A DNA stretch of 14,774 nt from Rhodobacteraceae bacterium UBA2553 (GTDB taxonomy: Bacteria > Pseudomonadota > Alphaproteobacteria > Rhodobacterales > Rhodobacteraceae). Below are positions 1 through 7,119 of the stretch, piece after piece. The position numbers and the translations under genes were made by a program. Location of the stretch: positions 1 through 14,774 of the forward strand of contig DDMF01000033.1 in assembly GCA_002340515.1 (NCBI GenBank), written 5' to 3'. A model generated the notes under the pieces. The model searched no databases and had not been told where the DNA came from. It saw only the letters and a program-made list of their open reading frames with translations. The stretch's first letter is position 1, and every line of letters begins with the position of its first letter.

Positions 1-1
1 A

Positions 2-502
2 AACTGGGGGCGGTTCATATCCACCCTTGCGCGCAGCTGCCAATTGGGGCGCTTCTGTTCGGTTGCGCGATTTGTAGAAATTGGCCCGATTGAACATCCC
101 GTCGACTTTCTTAGCACCCACCCCTTCCAATACTCCAAACATCATTTCGCAAATCAAGAGGCCTGGGACAGGCTTGAACGGTGTGATTTCGACGAAAAGC
201 CCGGCGCCATTGTGGGAAATGATGTCTGGATTGGGCTAAACGCTGTTATCCTTAGGGGCGTAACAGTCGGGCATGGCGCCATTATCGGCGCCGGTGCCGT
301 TGTAACCAAAGATGTACCGCCATATGCAATTGTTGTGGGAAGCCCTGCCAAAATCCTGCGCTACCGTTTTGATGCTGGAATCATCCAGCGCCTGTTGGAT
401 GTGGCATGGTGGGATATGGAGTTGGAAGCGCTGTCAGGCCTGCCTTTTGATGACATTGAGGCGACGCTTAACCGGTTGGAGCAGGCACGGGCGCAACGAT
501 AA
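2..502 (+). CDS. CatB-like hexapeptide-repeat O-acetyltransferase, 5' end missing
   Basis: The reading frame is open from base 2, so the gene starts before the window; 166 residues are visible. The visible part folds as a left-handed beta helix acyltransferase of the CatB/xenobiotic acetyltransferase group, enzymes that move an acetyl group from acetyl-CoA to a hydroxyl. The family signature 'EHPVDFLSTHPFQY' holds the likely catalytic His region. It is followed by imperfect hexapeptide repeats (IGNDVWIG, VILRGVTVG, AIIGAGAVVTKDVPPYAIV) and the usual closing 'GSPAKILRYRF'. The C-terminal helix is short and charged. The acceptor cannot be told from sequence; in this subgroup it is often a sugar in surface polysaccharide rather than chloramphenicol. 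A TTG at 44 could be mistaken for a start, but the coding sequence clearly continues upstream. Family is secure; substrate unknown. Confidence 0.88.
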   Translation, partial: NWGRFISTLARSCQLGRFCSVARFVEIGPIEHPVDFLSTHPFQYSKHHFANQEAWDRLERCDFDEKPGAIVGNDVWIGLNAVILRGVTVGHGAIIGAGAVVTKDVPPYAIVVGSPAKILRYRFDAGIIQRLLDVAWWDMELEALSGLPFDDIEATLNRLEQARAQR

Positions 503-664
503 GGCCGTGCGCCGAACATCTGACAACTGCTGATTATTTAGACGCTTGTTTTGATTTCAATCGGCGCAAACTGCTTCAGTTATTCTGAAACGCCATAGCT
601 GGTATTAACAGCGCTCGCTACTTTGGCAGCCTCATTCGGATCAGCAATAACCTTTCCCCAATGT

Positions 665-690
665 AAAAAAGGCCGCCCAGTGGGCGACCT
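665..690 (-). terminator. Rho-independent terminator of tig
   Basis: Read on the - strand, 690 to 670 forms a 9-bp stem (one G-U pair) around a 3-base loop, followed directly by six Us at 670-665. It starts 23 bases after the tig stop codon, which fits the end of the tRNA-Leu/tig transcript. On the + strand the same hairpin is followed by only four Ts and has one mismatch, so it could weakly serve the acetyltransferase too. Confidence 0.88.
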
Positions 691-712
691 TTTGCAAATC
701 ATGTCGATCGTC

Positions 713-2044
713 TTATTCTTCTTCAAGAGCTTCCACAGCTTTTTGAAGATCATCTTTTGACACTTCTTTTTCTGACACTTCTGCCAGCTCAACGATATAG
801 TCGATGACTTTATCTTCGAACAATGGTGCTTGAATTTGCTGGCGCATCTGTGGGTTTTGCTGAACAAATTCAAAGAACTGACGCTCTTGGCCCGGATATT
901 GACGCGCTTGGTTCATAACAGCCTGAGTGAAGTCGGCATCCGACACTTCCACTTTAGCTTTTTGACCCAATTCAGCCAACAATAGACCAAGACGCACACG
1001 GCGCGCTGCCAAGGTTTTATGCTCTTCAGTCGGCTCGATTTCCGGGTGGTCGTGCCCCTGAACGTCAGGGTTTTCTTCGTGCCACAGCTGATGCGCGATT
1101 TGGTTGGCTTCAGCGTCCAAAAGGGATGGTGGCAGTTCAAATTCAACCAGTTTGTCCAGCTCATCAAGCAGGCCGCGCTTCATCACGGCGCGTGCAGCAC
1201 CACCAAATTCAGCTTCCAAACGTTCGCTGATTTGGCCTTTCAGACCAGCAAGGTCTTCTGCACCAAATTTGGTCGCCAGCTCATCATTGATTTCAGCGGC
1301 TACAGGCTCTTTTACTTCTTTCACAGTGCATGTGAAAACAGCGTCTTTGCCTGCGAGGTTCTCGGCACCGTATTCGGCTGGGAACGTCACTTTAACGTCC
1401 AGCTCGTCGCCGGCTTTCACGCCAACCAACTGCTCTTCAAAGCCAGGAATAAAGCTGCCTGAGCCCAAAGTCAGAGGGTAATCCTCAGCGGCGCCACCGT
1501 CAAAGGCTTCGCCGTCAACTTTACCCAAGAAGTCGATTACAACCTGATCACCGTCTTTGGCTTTCGACCCTTTTTTGCGGTCTTTAAAGTCTTGAGCCGT
1601 CTCAGCCAGATTGGCCAGAGCTTCGTCAACATCGGCTTCAGAGGCTTTCACAACCAGCTTCTCAAGCTTAATGCCTTTCAGATCAACCTCTGGAATGGCA
1701 GGCAGCGCCTCATAGGACATGTCGACCTCGATGTCGTCGCCCTCTTTCCAATCTTCATTGGTCATCTTCACATCAGGCTGAAGGGCCGGACGGTCGCCGC
1801 TGTCTTCAAAGTGCTTGTTCATCGCACCATCAACAGCTTCTTGCATGGCTTCACCCATCAGGCGTTGACCAAACTGCTTTTTCAAAAGCGCCATCGGCAC
1901 CTTGCCCTTGCGGAAACCTTTCATCTCCACTTCCGGCTGCGCTTCAACCAGCTTTTCATTGACTTTGGCGTCCAGATCCGCGGCAGGAACCACGATCTTA
2001 TAACCGCGTTTCAAGCCTTCGTTCAGGGTCTCGGTGACCTGCAT
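713..2044 (-). CDS. tig: Trigger factor (ribosome-associated chaperone and peptidyl-prolyl isomerase)
   Basis: A 443-residue protein, close to the usual length. Trigger factor sits at the ribosome exit tunnel, shields nascent chains and isomerises prolyl bonds. The ribosome-docking loop 'GFRKGKVP' (residues 43-50) has Phe44-Arg45-Lys46 in the same positions as the E. coli protein. An FKBP-type PPIase domain spans about 165-245 (GDQVVIDFLGKVDG, then SGSFIPGFEEQLVG). The helical C-terminal substrate cradle fills 250-440 and ends in an acidic tail. The ATG at 2044 is chosen because it starts the conserved N-terminus and has an AAAGGA-type ribosome site just upstream. A longer frame to 2182 only translates the tRNA. 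The gene lies 21 bases behind tRNA-Leu on the same strand and ends at the terminator at 665-690. In many proteobacteria clpP/clpX follow tig; here they do not. Confidence 0.97.
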   Translation of the reverse strand: MQVTETLNEGLKRGYKIVVPAADLDAKVNEKLVEAQPEVEMKGFRKGKVPMALLKKQFGQRLMGEAMQEAVDGAMNKHFEDSGDRPALQPDVKMTNEDWKEGDDIEVDMSYEALPAIPEVDLKGIKLEKLVVKASEADVDEALANLAETAQDFKDRKKGSKAKDGDQVVIDFLGKVDGEAFDGGAAEDYPLTLGSGSFIPGFEEQLVGVKAGDELDVKVTFPAEYGAENLAGKDAVFTCTVKEVKEPVAAEINDELATKFGAEDLAGLKGQISERLEAEFGGAARAVMKRGLLDELDKLVEFELPPSLLDAEANQIAHQLWHEENPDVQGHDHPEIEPTEEHKTLAARRVRLGLLLAELGQKAKVEVSDADFTQAVMNQARQYPGQERQFFEFVQQNPQMRQQIQAPLFEDKVIDYIVELAEVSEKEVSKDDLQKAVEALEEE

Positions 2045-2065
2045 GTCGTTGTCCTTTATCATCTT

Positions 2066-2149
2066 TGGTGCGGGTGAAGGGACTCGAACCCCCACGCCAT
2101 AGGCGCCAGAACCTAAATCTGGTGCGTCTACCAATTCCGCCACACCCGC
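2066..2149 (-). tRNA. tRNA-Leu (anticodon UAG)
   Basis: The - strand folds as a complete class II tRNA. The acceptor stem is GCGGGTG/CACCCGC, followed by discriminator A and an encoded CCA at 2068-2066. The D arm contains the usual GGTAGACGC. The anticodon stem is CCAGA/TCTGG with anticodon TAG (bases 2115-2113, reading CUA). The long variable arm, stem CGCC/GGCG, is typical of Leu/Ser tRNAs, and the T loop is TTCGAGT. The T stem includes two G-U pairs. The gene is immediately upstream of tig, 21 bases from its start codon. Confidence 0.97.
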
Positions 2150-2191
2150 AAAACCTAGTCGGCAGCCATGCCAGTCTGACAAAGGGGCCGC

Positions 2192-2220
2192 CGAATTCGC
2201 GTCCTTCTAGCAAAGGTCAA
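2192..2220 (-). promoter_or_regulatory. Possible sigma-70-type promoter for tRNA-Leu/tig
   Basis: On the - strand a TTGACC box (2220-2215) sits 17 bases before AATTCG (2197-2192), about 43 bases upstream of the tRNA 5' end. The -35 box is good; the -10 is poor, so this is only a candidate. Confidence 0.25.
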
Positions 2221-2393
2221 AGGCGGAAGCGAGAGGAAAAACACGCCTATATGCCCCTTTCGCATAAATGCGCGCGTTTTTCCTATCCTCCGTCAAAAAA
2301 ACGTCGCGCTTAACGGTTTGTTGCCCTATCATCGCTACAAAAGAGCAGAGCCCCGAAAGAGGGCGAAAACAAAAAAAGATGCAGGTATGCACC

Positions 2394-2936
2394 ATGACGC
2401 TTCAAGCGCGGGGGCTTGTTTCGGCTAATGGCCGACAGGTCCGTCATATATATTCCTCTGGGCTCAGCGCTGGCGCGCGGGTTCTTACCCTAACCGGTGA
2501 AAAGCCGATCGAAGAGATCAAGGCCGGCGAGCGATTGGTCGCCGCCGACATAGGTATCGTTCGCCTAAGGGCTATTTCAAAAAAACGCATGCATTTACGT
2601 GACATGGTCAGGATCTGCCCCTCTGCGCTTTGGGACGGCGACGAGAGTGATGCTTTTTTTGTGGCACCGAACCAGCCCGTTGTCATTCGCGGCTGGATGG
2701 CACGCGCAATGTTCGGGCGGGACAAAGCTCTTGTATCCGCACAGCGGCTTTTAGATGGTAAAATTTTCCGAACGCCGAGCGAACATAGCTTGCAAGAAGG
2801 GACTGTTACGCTGTTTCAGCTGCATTTTGACAAGCGCCATCTTGTTCGTGTCGGGGGGATTGATATGACCTCTACCATGCTTTCGGCCCTAAAACCCAGC
2901 AAGAAGGAAACAGTCGGGTATTGGGAGGATCATTAG
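2394..2936 (+). CDS. Small stand-alone Hint-domain (Hint_2-like) protein, probably non-cleaving
   Basis: A 180-residue protein. Residues 23-55 match the opening block of Hint_2 domains (GARVLTLTGEKPIEEIKAGE), and 141-154 match the closing block (FQLHFDKRHLVRVGG), with a conserved His149. Hint domains of inteins and hedgehog proteins cleave themselves using a Cys/Ser at the start of the first block and a His in the middle. Here the nucleophile position appears to be Gly23, and the middle 'HR' is replaced by Gln-Pro (APNQPVVIRG, 91-100). Self-cleavage is therefore unlikely. It is a paralogue of the next gene, which shares all these blocks. The ATG at 2394 is chosen because both paralogues then begin Met-Thr-[Leu/Phe]-Gln-Ala; ATGs at 2379 and 2268 are in frame. 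No strong ribosome site precedes any of them. No signal peptide or membrane segment. Function unknown. Confidence 0.78.
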   Translation: MTLQARGLVSANGRQVRHIYSSGLSAGARVLTLTGEKPIEEIKAGERLVAADIGIVRLRAISKKRMHLRDMVRICPSALWDGDESDAFFVAPNQPVVIRGWMARAMFGRDKALVSAQRLLDGKIFRTPSEHSLQEGTVTLFQLHFDKRHLVRVGGIDMTSTMLSALKPSKKETVGYWEDH

Positions 2937-2968
2937 ACCCACCATATAAACAGTTTCGTTAACTTTCC

Positions 2969-3023
2969 TAATCCCTGCCCCATTTCCGCCCCAATTCTCA
3001 ACGAATGGTTACTGCAGGGATTA
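2969..3023. repeat. 10-bp inverted repeat in the leader of the second Hint gene
   Basis: TAATCCCTGC at 2969-2978 and its exact reverse complement GCAGGGATTA at 3014-3023 are separated by 35 bases, in the 108-base gap between the two Hint genes. The right arm ends 21 bases before the ATG at 3045. It could be a stem in the mRNA leader or a pair of protein-binding half-sites. No T-run follows it, so it is not a standard terminator. Confidence 0.7.
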
Positions 3024-3044
3024 CGCGAAAGAGAAAGAGCTGCC

Positions 3045-3461
3045 ATGACTTTTCAAGCAAATACTGCTGAGTTCAAAGCAACCTCAGAAACAAATGCAGG
3101 TCTTGCAAGGGGCACCATTGTGCTAACCTTGCGCGGAGAAGTCGCGGTCGAAGACCTGCGGGTCGGCGATAAAGTCATCACACGAGATGTCGGCGCACAG
3201 CCGCTGCGCGGCCTCCTTCAACACACTGGCGAAAGCTCAATTGTCGAAAAACACAGCTTTGGCACCAACCGCCCCGCACACGATATGCGCGTTTCGGTGG
3301 GGCAGCCCTTCTTGATGCGCGAAGAAGGGCCGATTTTTGGGACAGCACGCCTTATGGCTCAGGATATGCACTGCAAACTGGAAAACACCCCGCTGTATTG
3401 TTTGGTCTTTGATCGCAGCCATGTGATTTATGCAGATGGCGCAGAACTCGCAGTTGCTTGA
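3045..3461 (+). CDS. Second small stand-alone Hint-domain protein, paralogue of the upstream gene
   Basis: A 138-residue protein consisting almost only of a Hint_2-like domain: opening block 'GTIVLTLRGEVAVEDLRVGD' at 23-42, middle block 'RVSVGQPFLMRE' at 82-93, closing block 'LYCLVFDRSHVIYADGAEL' at 117-135 with His126. As in its neighbour, the expected Cys is Gly19 and the middle His-Arg is Gln88-Pro89, so cleavage chemistry looks lost while the fold is kept. The closing block is closer to the textbook Hint_2 form than that of the first copy. The start at ATG 3045 follows a purine-rich GAAAGAGAAAGAG stretch. The gene runs into nnr from the opposite strand and its last 34 bases are also nnr coding sequence. 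Small proteins of this type are, to my memory, common in roseobacters; their role is unknown. Confidence 0.8.
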   Translation: MTFQANTAEFKATSETNAGLARGTIVLTLRGEVAVEDLRVGDKVITRDVGAQPLRGLLQHTGESSIVEKHSFGTNRPAHDMRVSVGQPFLMREEGPIFGTARLMAQDMHCKLENTPLYCLVFDRSHVIYADGAELAVA

Positions 3462-5044
3462 TGCCGCAGTGACCTGAAGACCTTTGGCAGAAACTCGGCC
3501 AGATCTTCTGCAATGAGACCAGGGCCGAACAATCTGGCCGCTTCTACATGAAGAAATGCACCCGCTGATGCCGCTTTAAGCGGCGAGAACCCGCGTGCCA
3601 GCAATCCTGTGATGATCCCCGACAACACATCCCCTGCACCAGCGGTCGCCAACCAAGGCACCGACCGTTCATAATGAGCAGAGTGGACAGCATAGCGGCC
3701 GTCCGACGATGCAATAACAGTATCAGCCCCTTTAAAAAGCACCACACATCCGGCACGCTTGGCCGCCACGAGTGCTGCATCAACCTTGGAAAAGGCGGGC
3801 CCTGTCTTGCTGGGCCCGCTTAGCCGCTGGGACAGGGCTGGAAAGAGCCGCGCAAACTCTCCAGCATGGGGAGTCAACACGACGTTTGGATGTAGCATCT
3901 GAAACAGGGCCTCTGGATCATCGACAAATGCGGACAATGCATCTGCGTCGAGAACACATGGAATTTTGTCAACAAGACTGGTCGGAACCAAAGCCTGCGC
4001 GCGGTCGAACCCCAATCCTGGCCCCAAACAAATTGCGTTGATCCTTTTGTCCAGCAATTTTTGCTTTAGCTCACTGGCATCGGAAACACGCGATTGCATG
4101 ATTGCAGTGATCTGGCAGGCCACTTCCATACGCGCGGAAGGCGGTACGCCCAAGGTGACCACGCCCGCGCCCACCCTTAGGGCACCGCGCGCCGCAAGGC
4201 GTGCCGCGCCCGTTTTGCCAAATCCACCTGACAGTATCAGGGCATGGCCGTGATCAAATTTATGCCCGGAATGTAAATAGGTATCCAATTTATCAACGCC
4301 ACCCAACGTTTGCGCATCAACCAGCATTGCACCTTCATTCACATTGGTTTGTAAGGATCTGGATAAGCGGCCCTGATCGTTGCTTTGCGCCAGCCCGATA
4401 TCCACAACCACGGTTTGACCACACGCCATTGGCCCCTCGGCCAGAACATGGCCCAGCTTCATTTTATGAAAGCTGACTGTTAAATCGGCAGTCAAAGGCC
4501 CCGCGTCCGCAAGAAAGCGACCGCTGTCCATGCACAGCCCCGATGGCGCATCAATTGCGACAATCCGTTTACACACAGAGAAGGCGCCTAACTCTGTGCT
4601 TAAGATCTGCGCTAAAGGTTTCTCCAGCGGTCGCGTCAGGCCCGTGCCAAAAAGCGCATCAATCGTCAAATCGCTTTGCGGAAAAGGATGAGGAATGTCG
4701 CCCAAGTGAAGCGGAGAGACATCGCCCATGCCCAACCAGCCATCATAGTTTTTGCGCGCATCGGGCGGCATTTGATCTGGGTGGCCGTAAAGCAGCACTT
4801 TAACGCCCCACCCCACGCCCTTCAATAAACGCGCAACAACAAACCCGTCACCGCCATTATTCCCAGGACCACAAAGCACCAAAGCCGTCCCGTCATGACG
4901 TCGCAACTCCGGCCACTTCTTGAAGATGGCATCGACAACGCCCTGCCCGGCACGCTCCATCAACTGCAAGGCTGAGACGACGCCTGAGTCGATTGAGTTA
5001 CATTCAATCGCGCGCATTTGCGCAGAGGTTAAAAGGTCAACCAT
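3428..5044 (-). CDS. nnr: Bifunctional NAD(P)H-hydrate epimerase / ADP-dependent dehydratase (Nnr)
   Basis: A 538-residue fusion that repairs hydrated NADH and NADPH. The N-terminal YjeF_N half (about 1-215) interconverts the R and S hydrates and shows GPGNNGGDG (59-67), DALFGTG (129-135) and VAIDAPSGL (162-170). The C-terminal half (about 235-530), a ribokinase-like ATP/ADP-dependent dehydratase, shows HALILSGGFGKTGAAR (267-282), VLDADAL (364-370), LTPHAGEFARLFP (390-402), FKGADT (437-442) and the catalytic TAGAGDVLSG (467-476). Both halves look intact and full length. The ATG at 5044 is preferred over an in-frame ATG at 5089 because AAGGGGA lies 7 bases before it and the YjeF_N fold begins there. 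It is divergent from glnB with a 170-base gap, and convergent with the second Hint gene, overlapping it tail to tail. Confidence 0.96.
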   Translation of the reverse strand: MVDLLTSAQMRAIECNSIDSGVVSALQLMERAGQGVVDAIFKKWPELRRHDGTALVLCGPGNNGGDGFVVARLLKGVGWGVKVLLYGHPDQMPPDARKNYDGWLGMGDVSPLHLGDIPHPFPQSDLTIDALFGTGLTRPLEKPLAQILSTELGAFSVCKRIVAIDAPSGLCMDSGRFLADAGPLTADLTVSFHKMKLGHVLAEGPMACGQTVVVDIGLAQSNDQGRLSRSLQTNVNEGAMLVDAQTLGGVDKLDTYLHSGHKFDHGHALILSGGFGKTGAARLAARGALRVGAGVVTLGVPPSARMEVACQITAIMQSRVSDASELKQKLLDKRINAICLGPGLGFDRAQALVPTSLVDKIPCVLDADALSAFVDDPEALFQMLHPNVVLTPHAGEFARLFPALSQRLSGPSKTGPAFSKVDAALVAAKRAGCVVLFKGADTVIASSDGRYAVHSAHYERSVPWLATAGAGDVLSGIITGLLARGFSPLKAASAGAFLHVEAARLFGPGLIAEDLAEFLPKVFRSLRHQATASSAPSA

Positions 5045-5100
5045 GGATTCCCCTTCGTTCGCCGCACATATTTTCGGCATATTGCCCAATTTTTAAGCAC

Positions 5101-5174
5101 AGACCACTTTTTTATGCAGTCGCGGCATACCTCGACCACCCTATGCAATTGTCGTGCGGAAGGGAAAGTGGTCT
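5101..5174. repeat. Widely spaced 10-bp inverted repeat between nnr and glnB
   Basis: AGACCACTTT at 5101-5110 and its exact reverse complement AAAGTGGTCT at 5165-5174 flank 54 bases in the divergent intergenic region. A second pair, ATGCAG (5114-5119) and CTGCAT (5177-5182), lies just after each arm in the same order, so each arm is followed by a related box and the whole is not one nested stem. This arrangement suits two half-sites for a regulator of glnBA and/or nnr, but no match to a known NtrC or sigma-54 site was seen. Confidence 0.6.
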
Positions 5175-5214
5175 CTCTGCATTTAACGCGCAAGTTACCA
5201 ATGGGAGAAGCCAG

Positions 5215-5553
5215 ATGAAGAAGATCGAGGCAATCATCAAACCGTTCAAATTGGACGAGGTGAAAGAAGCCCTTCAAGATATCGGCGTGCAGGGTCTCTC
5301 GGTGATCGAAGTCAAAGGCTTCGGTCGTCAAAAGGGCCATACAGAACTCTATCGTGGAGCAGAATATGTGGTCGATTTCCTGCCCAAGGTAAAGATCGAA
5401 GTCGTGCTGCCAGCAGACCAAGTTGACGAAGCCATTGCGGCGATCGTGGACGCGGCCAAAACCGACAAAATTGGTGACGGCAAGATTTTTGTTTCCCCCG
5501 TTGAACAAGCCATCCGAATTCGGACCGGCGAAACCGGTCTCGACGCCGTTTAA
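5215..5553 (+). CDS. glnB: Nitrogen regulatory protein PII
   Basis: A 112-residue PII protein, exactly the family length. PII is a trimeric cytoplasmic sensor that binds ATP/ADP and 2-oxoglutarate and controls NtrB, the GlnE adenylyltransferase and other targets. The opening KKIEAIIKPFKLDEVKEAL, the T loop at about 37-55 and the C-terminal signature GDGKIFVSPVEQAIRIRTGE are all clear. The uridylylation site Tyr51 and neighbouring Tyr46 are present (GHTELYRGAEY, 41-51). GlnB rather than GlnK is inferred from its position just upstream of glnA rather than amtB. The ATG at 5215 is chosen because it begins the conserved N-terminus and has GGGAG 7 bases upstream. It is followed by glnA after 34 bases, forming the glnBA operon usual in alphaproteobacteria. 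Confidence 0.97.
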   Translation: MKKIEAIIKPFKLDEVKEALQDIGVQGLSVIEVKGFGRQKGHTELYRGAEYVVDFLPKVKIEVVLPADQVDEAIAAIVDAAKTDKIGDGKIFVSPVEQAIRIRTGETGLDAV

Positions 5554-5587
5554 TCGGCCTTACATTTTCGAACAAAAGGAAAAAGCA

Positions 5588-6994
5588 ATGAGCACTCAAG
5601 ACGTTCTCAAGCGGATCAAAGAAGAAGACATCGCCTATGTCGATATCCGCTTCACAGATGTACGCGGTAAGCTACAACATGTGACGGTCGATTGCGACCT
5701 GGTGGACGAAGACTTCCTTGAAGAAGGCTTTATGTTTGATGGATCTTCTATCGAAGGTTGGAAGTCGATCGAAGCATCAGACATGAAACTGATGGCTGAC
5801 ACTGACAGCGCCTATGTTGACCCCTTCTATGCGGAAAAAACATTGTGCCTGCATTGTTCGGTTGTGGAACCAGACACTGGCGAAGCCTACCCCCGCGATC
5901 CACGCGGCACCGCGCAAAAAGCCGAAGCTTACCTGAAAGCATCAGGCATTGGTGACGTGGCCTATATGGGTCCAGAAGCTGAGTTCTTCTTGTTTGATGA
6001 TGTGCGTTACAGCGTGTCGATGAACAAGGTGTCTTATCAGGTTGATGCGGTTGACGCAGCTTGGAATACCGATACGGAGTATGAAATGGGCAACTCGGGC
6101 CATCGTCCGGGCATCAAGGGCGGTTACTTCCCTGTAAACCCAATTGATGATGCGCAAGACATTCGCGGTGAAATGCTGTCGACGATGAAGTCCTTGGGCA
6201 TGAAAACCGACAAGCACCACCACGAAGTGGCATCCTGTCAGCACGAGCTGGGTTTGATCTTTGATACGCTCACCAAACAGGCCGATGAGCTTCAGAAGTA
6301 TAAATACATCATCCACAATGTGGCGCATGCTTACGGCAAATCAGCGACTTTCATGCCAAAACCAATCGCTGGAGACAACGGTACTGGGATGCATGTTAAC
6401 ATGTCGATCTGGAAAGACGGCAAACCGCTGTTCGCAGGCGACAAATACGCTGACCTCAGCCAAGAAGCGCTGTATTTCATTGGTGGTATCCTGAAGCACG
6501 CGAAGACGCTGAATGCTTTCACAAACCCGGCAACGAACTCGTACAAGCGCTTGATCCCAGGCTTTGAGGCCCCCGTTCTGCGTGCCTACTCCGCGTCGAA
6601 CCGTTCGGGTGCTGTGCGCATTCCTTGGACCGAAAGCCCCAAAGCCAAGCGCGTTGAGGCACGGTTCCCTGATCCCGCAGCCAACCCTTACCTGTGCTTT
6701 GCCGCCTTGCTGATGGCTGGTCTTGACGGCATCAAAAACAAAATCGATCCGGGCCCCGCTCAGGATAAAAATCTCTATGACCTGCCCGCCGAAGAGCTGC
6801 AGGACATCCCAACCGTTTGCTCATCTCTTCGCGAAGCGCTTGAGACGCTTGAGGCCGATCACGACTTCCTTCTGGCAGGTGACGTGTTCACCAAAGACCA
6901 GATCGACGGTTATTTGGCCCTGAAGTGGGAAGAGGTTTATGCCTATGAACACACACCCCACCCGATTGAATTCCAGCTTTACTACAGCTGCTAA
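5588..6994 (+). CDS. glnA: Glutamine synthetase type I
   Basis: A 468-residue GSI enzyme that makes glutamine from glutamate, ammonia and ATP as a cytoplasmic dodecamer. The beta-grasp N-terminal domain (about 15-100, with the FMFDGSSIEGW latch loop at 48-58) is followed by the catalytic domain. That domain shows GPEAEFFLFD (128-137), the metal-binding GHRPGIKGGYFP (171-182), HHHEVASCQHELG (210-222), NGTGMHVN (264-271), the Glu flap region NPATNSYKRL (313-322) and RIPWTES (344-350). Tyr397 in NLYDLPAEE is the adenylylation site, so the enzyme is of the GlnE-regulated GSI-beta class. An AAAGGA site at 5575-5580 fixes the start at 5588. It is co-transcribed with glnB and closed by the terminator at 7017-7047. 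PII would control its modification state. Confidence 0.98.
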   Translation: MSTQDVLKRIKEEDIAYVDIRFTDVRGKLQHVTVDCDLVDEDFLEEGFMFDGSSIEGWKSIEASDMKLMADTDSAYVDPFYAEKTLCLHCSVVEPDTGEAYPRDPRGTAQKAEAYLKASGIGDVAYMGPEAEFFLFDDVRYSVSMNKVSYQVDAVDAAWNTDTEYEMGNSGHRPGIKGGYFPVNPIDDAQDIRGEMLSTMKSLGMKTDKHHHEVASCQHELGLIFDTLTKQADELQKYKYIIHNVAHAYGKSATFMPKPIAGDNGTGMHVNMSIWKDGKPLFAGDKYADLSQEALYFIGGILKHAKTLNAFTNPATNSYKRLIPGFEAPVLRAYSASNRSGAVRIPWTESPKAKRVEARFPDPAANPYLCFAALLMAGLDGIKNKIDPGPAQDKNLYDLPAEELQDIPTVCSSLREALETLEADHDFLLAGDVFTKDQIDGYLALKWEEVYAYEHTPHPIEFQLYYSC

Positions 6995-7016
6995 ATCCAG
7001 TTTGGGTTCATCATTA

Positions 7017-7047
7017 AAAGGGGCGCCTTCGGGTGCCCTTTTCTTTT
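7017..7047 (+). terminator. Rho-independent terminator of glnBA
   Basis: An AAAG/CTTT-extended stem, core GGGGCGCC (7020-7027) with GGTGCCCT (7032-7039), closes a UUCG tetraloop at 7028-7031. The stem includes two G-U pairs and runs into a T-rich tail ending at 7047. It lies 22 bases after the glnA stop codon. Confidence 0.92.
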
Positions 7048-7119
7048 GCCCATTTCTTTGTTAGGCACATTCAGACTTGCGAGCTATCATGCGATATTTC
7101 AACCAAGATCGAGACGCTC

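Noticed and set aside
2045..2182. 46-residue N-terminal extension of trigger factor
   Set aside because: It reads VAELVDAPDLGSGAYG..., the well-known false translation of a tRNA-Leu gene; the true start at 2044 has its own ribosome site.
2268..2393. Longer start for the first Hint protein
   Set aside because: The extra residues are Lys/Arg/Ser-rich with no family match or ribosome site, and the paralogue begins where the ATG at 2394 does.
5168..5181. Sigma-54 promoter for glnB
   Set aside because: A GG...GC pair (TGGTCTCTCTGCA) is present but the spacing is 7 rather than 10 bases and the surrounding boxes do not match.
4993..5214. N-terminal extension of PII
   Set aside because: It overlaps the nnr start and the intergenic region on the other strand; PII length and the GGGAG site fix the start at 5215.
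5423..5587. N-terminal extension of glutamine synthetase
   Set aside because: It overlaps glnB in another frame; AAAGGA at 5575 and the normal GSI N-terminus fix the start at 5588.
7033..7119. GTG start for the lytic transglycosylase
   Set aside because: It lies inside the glnBA terminator hairpin, and the signal peptide begins at 7120.
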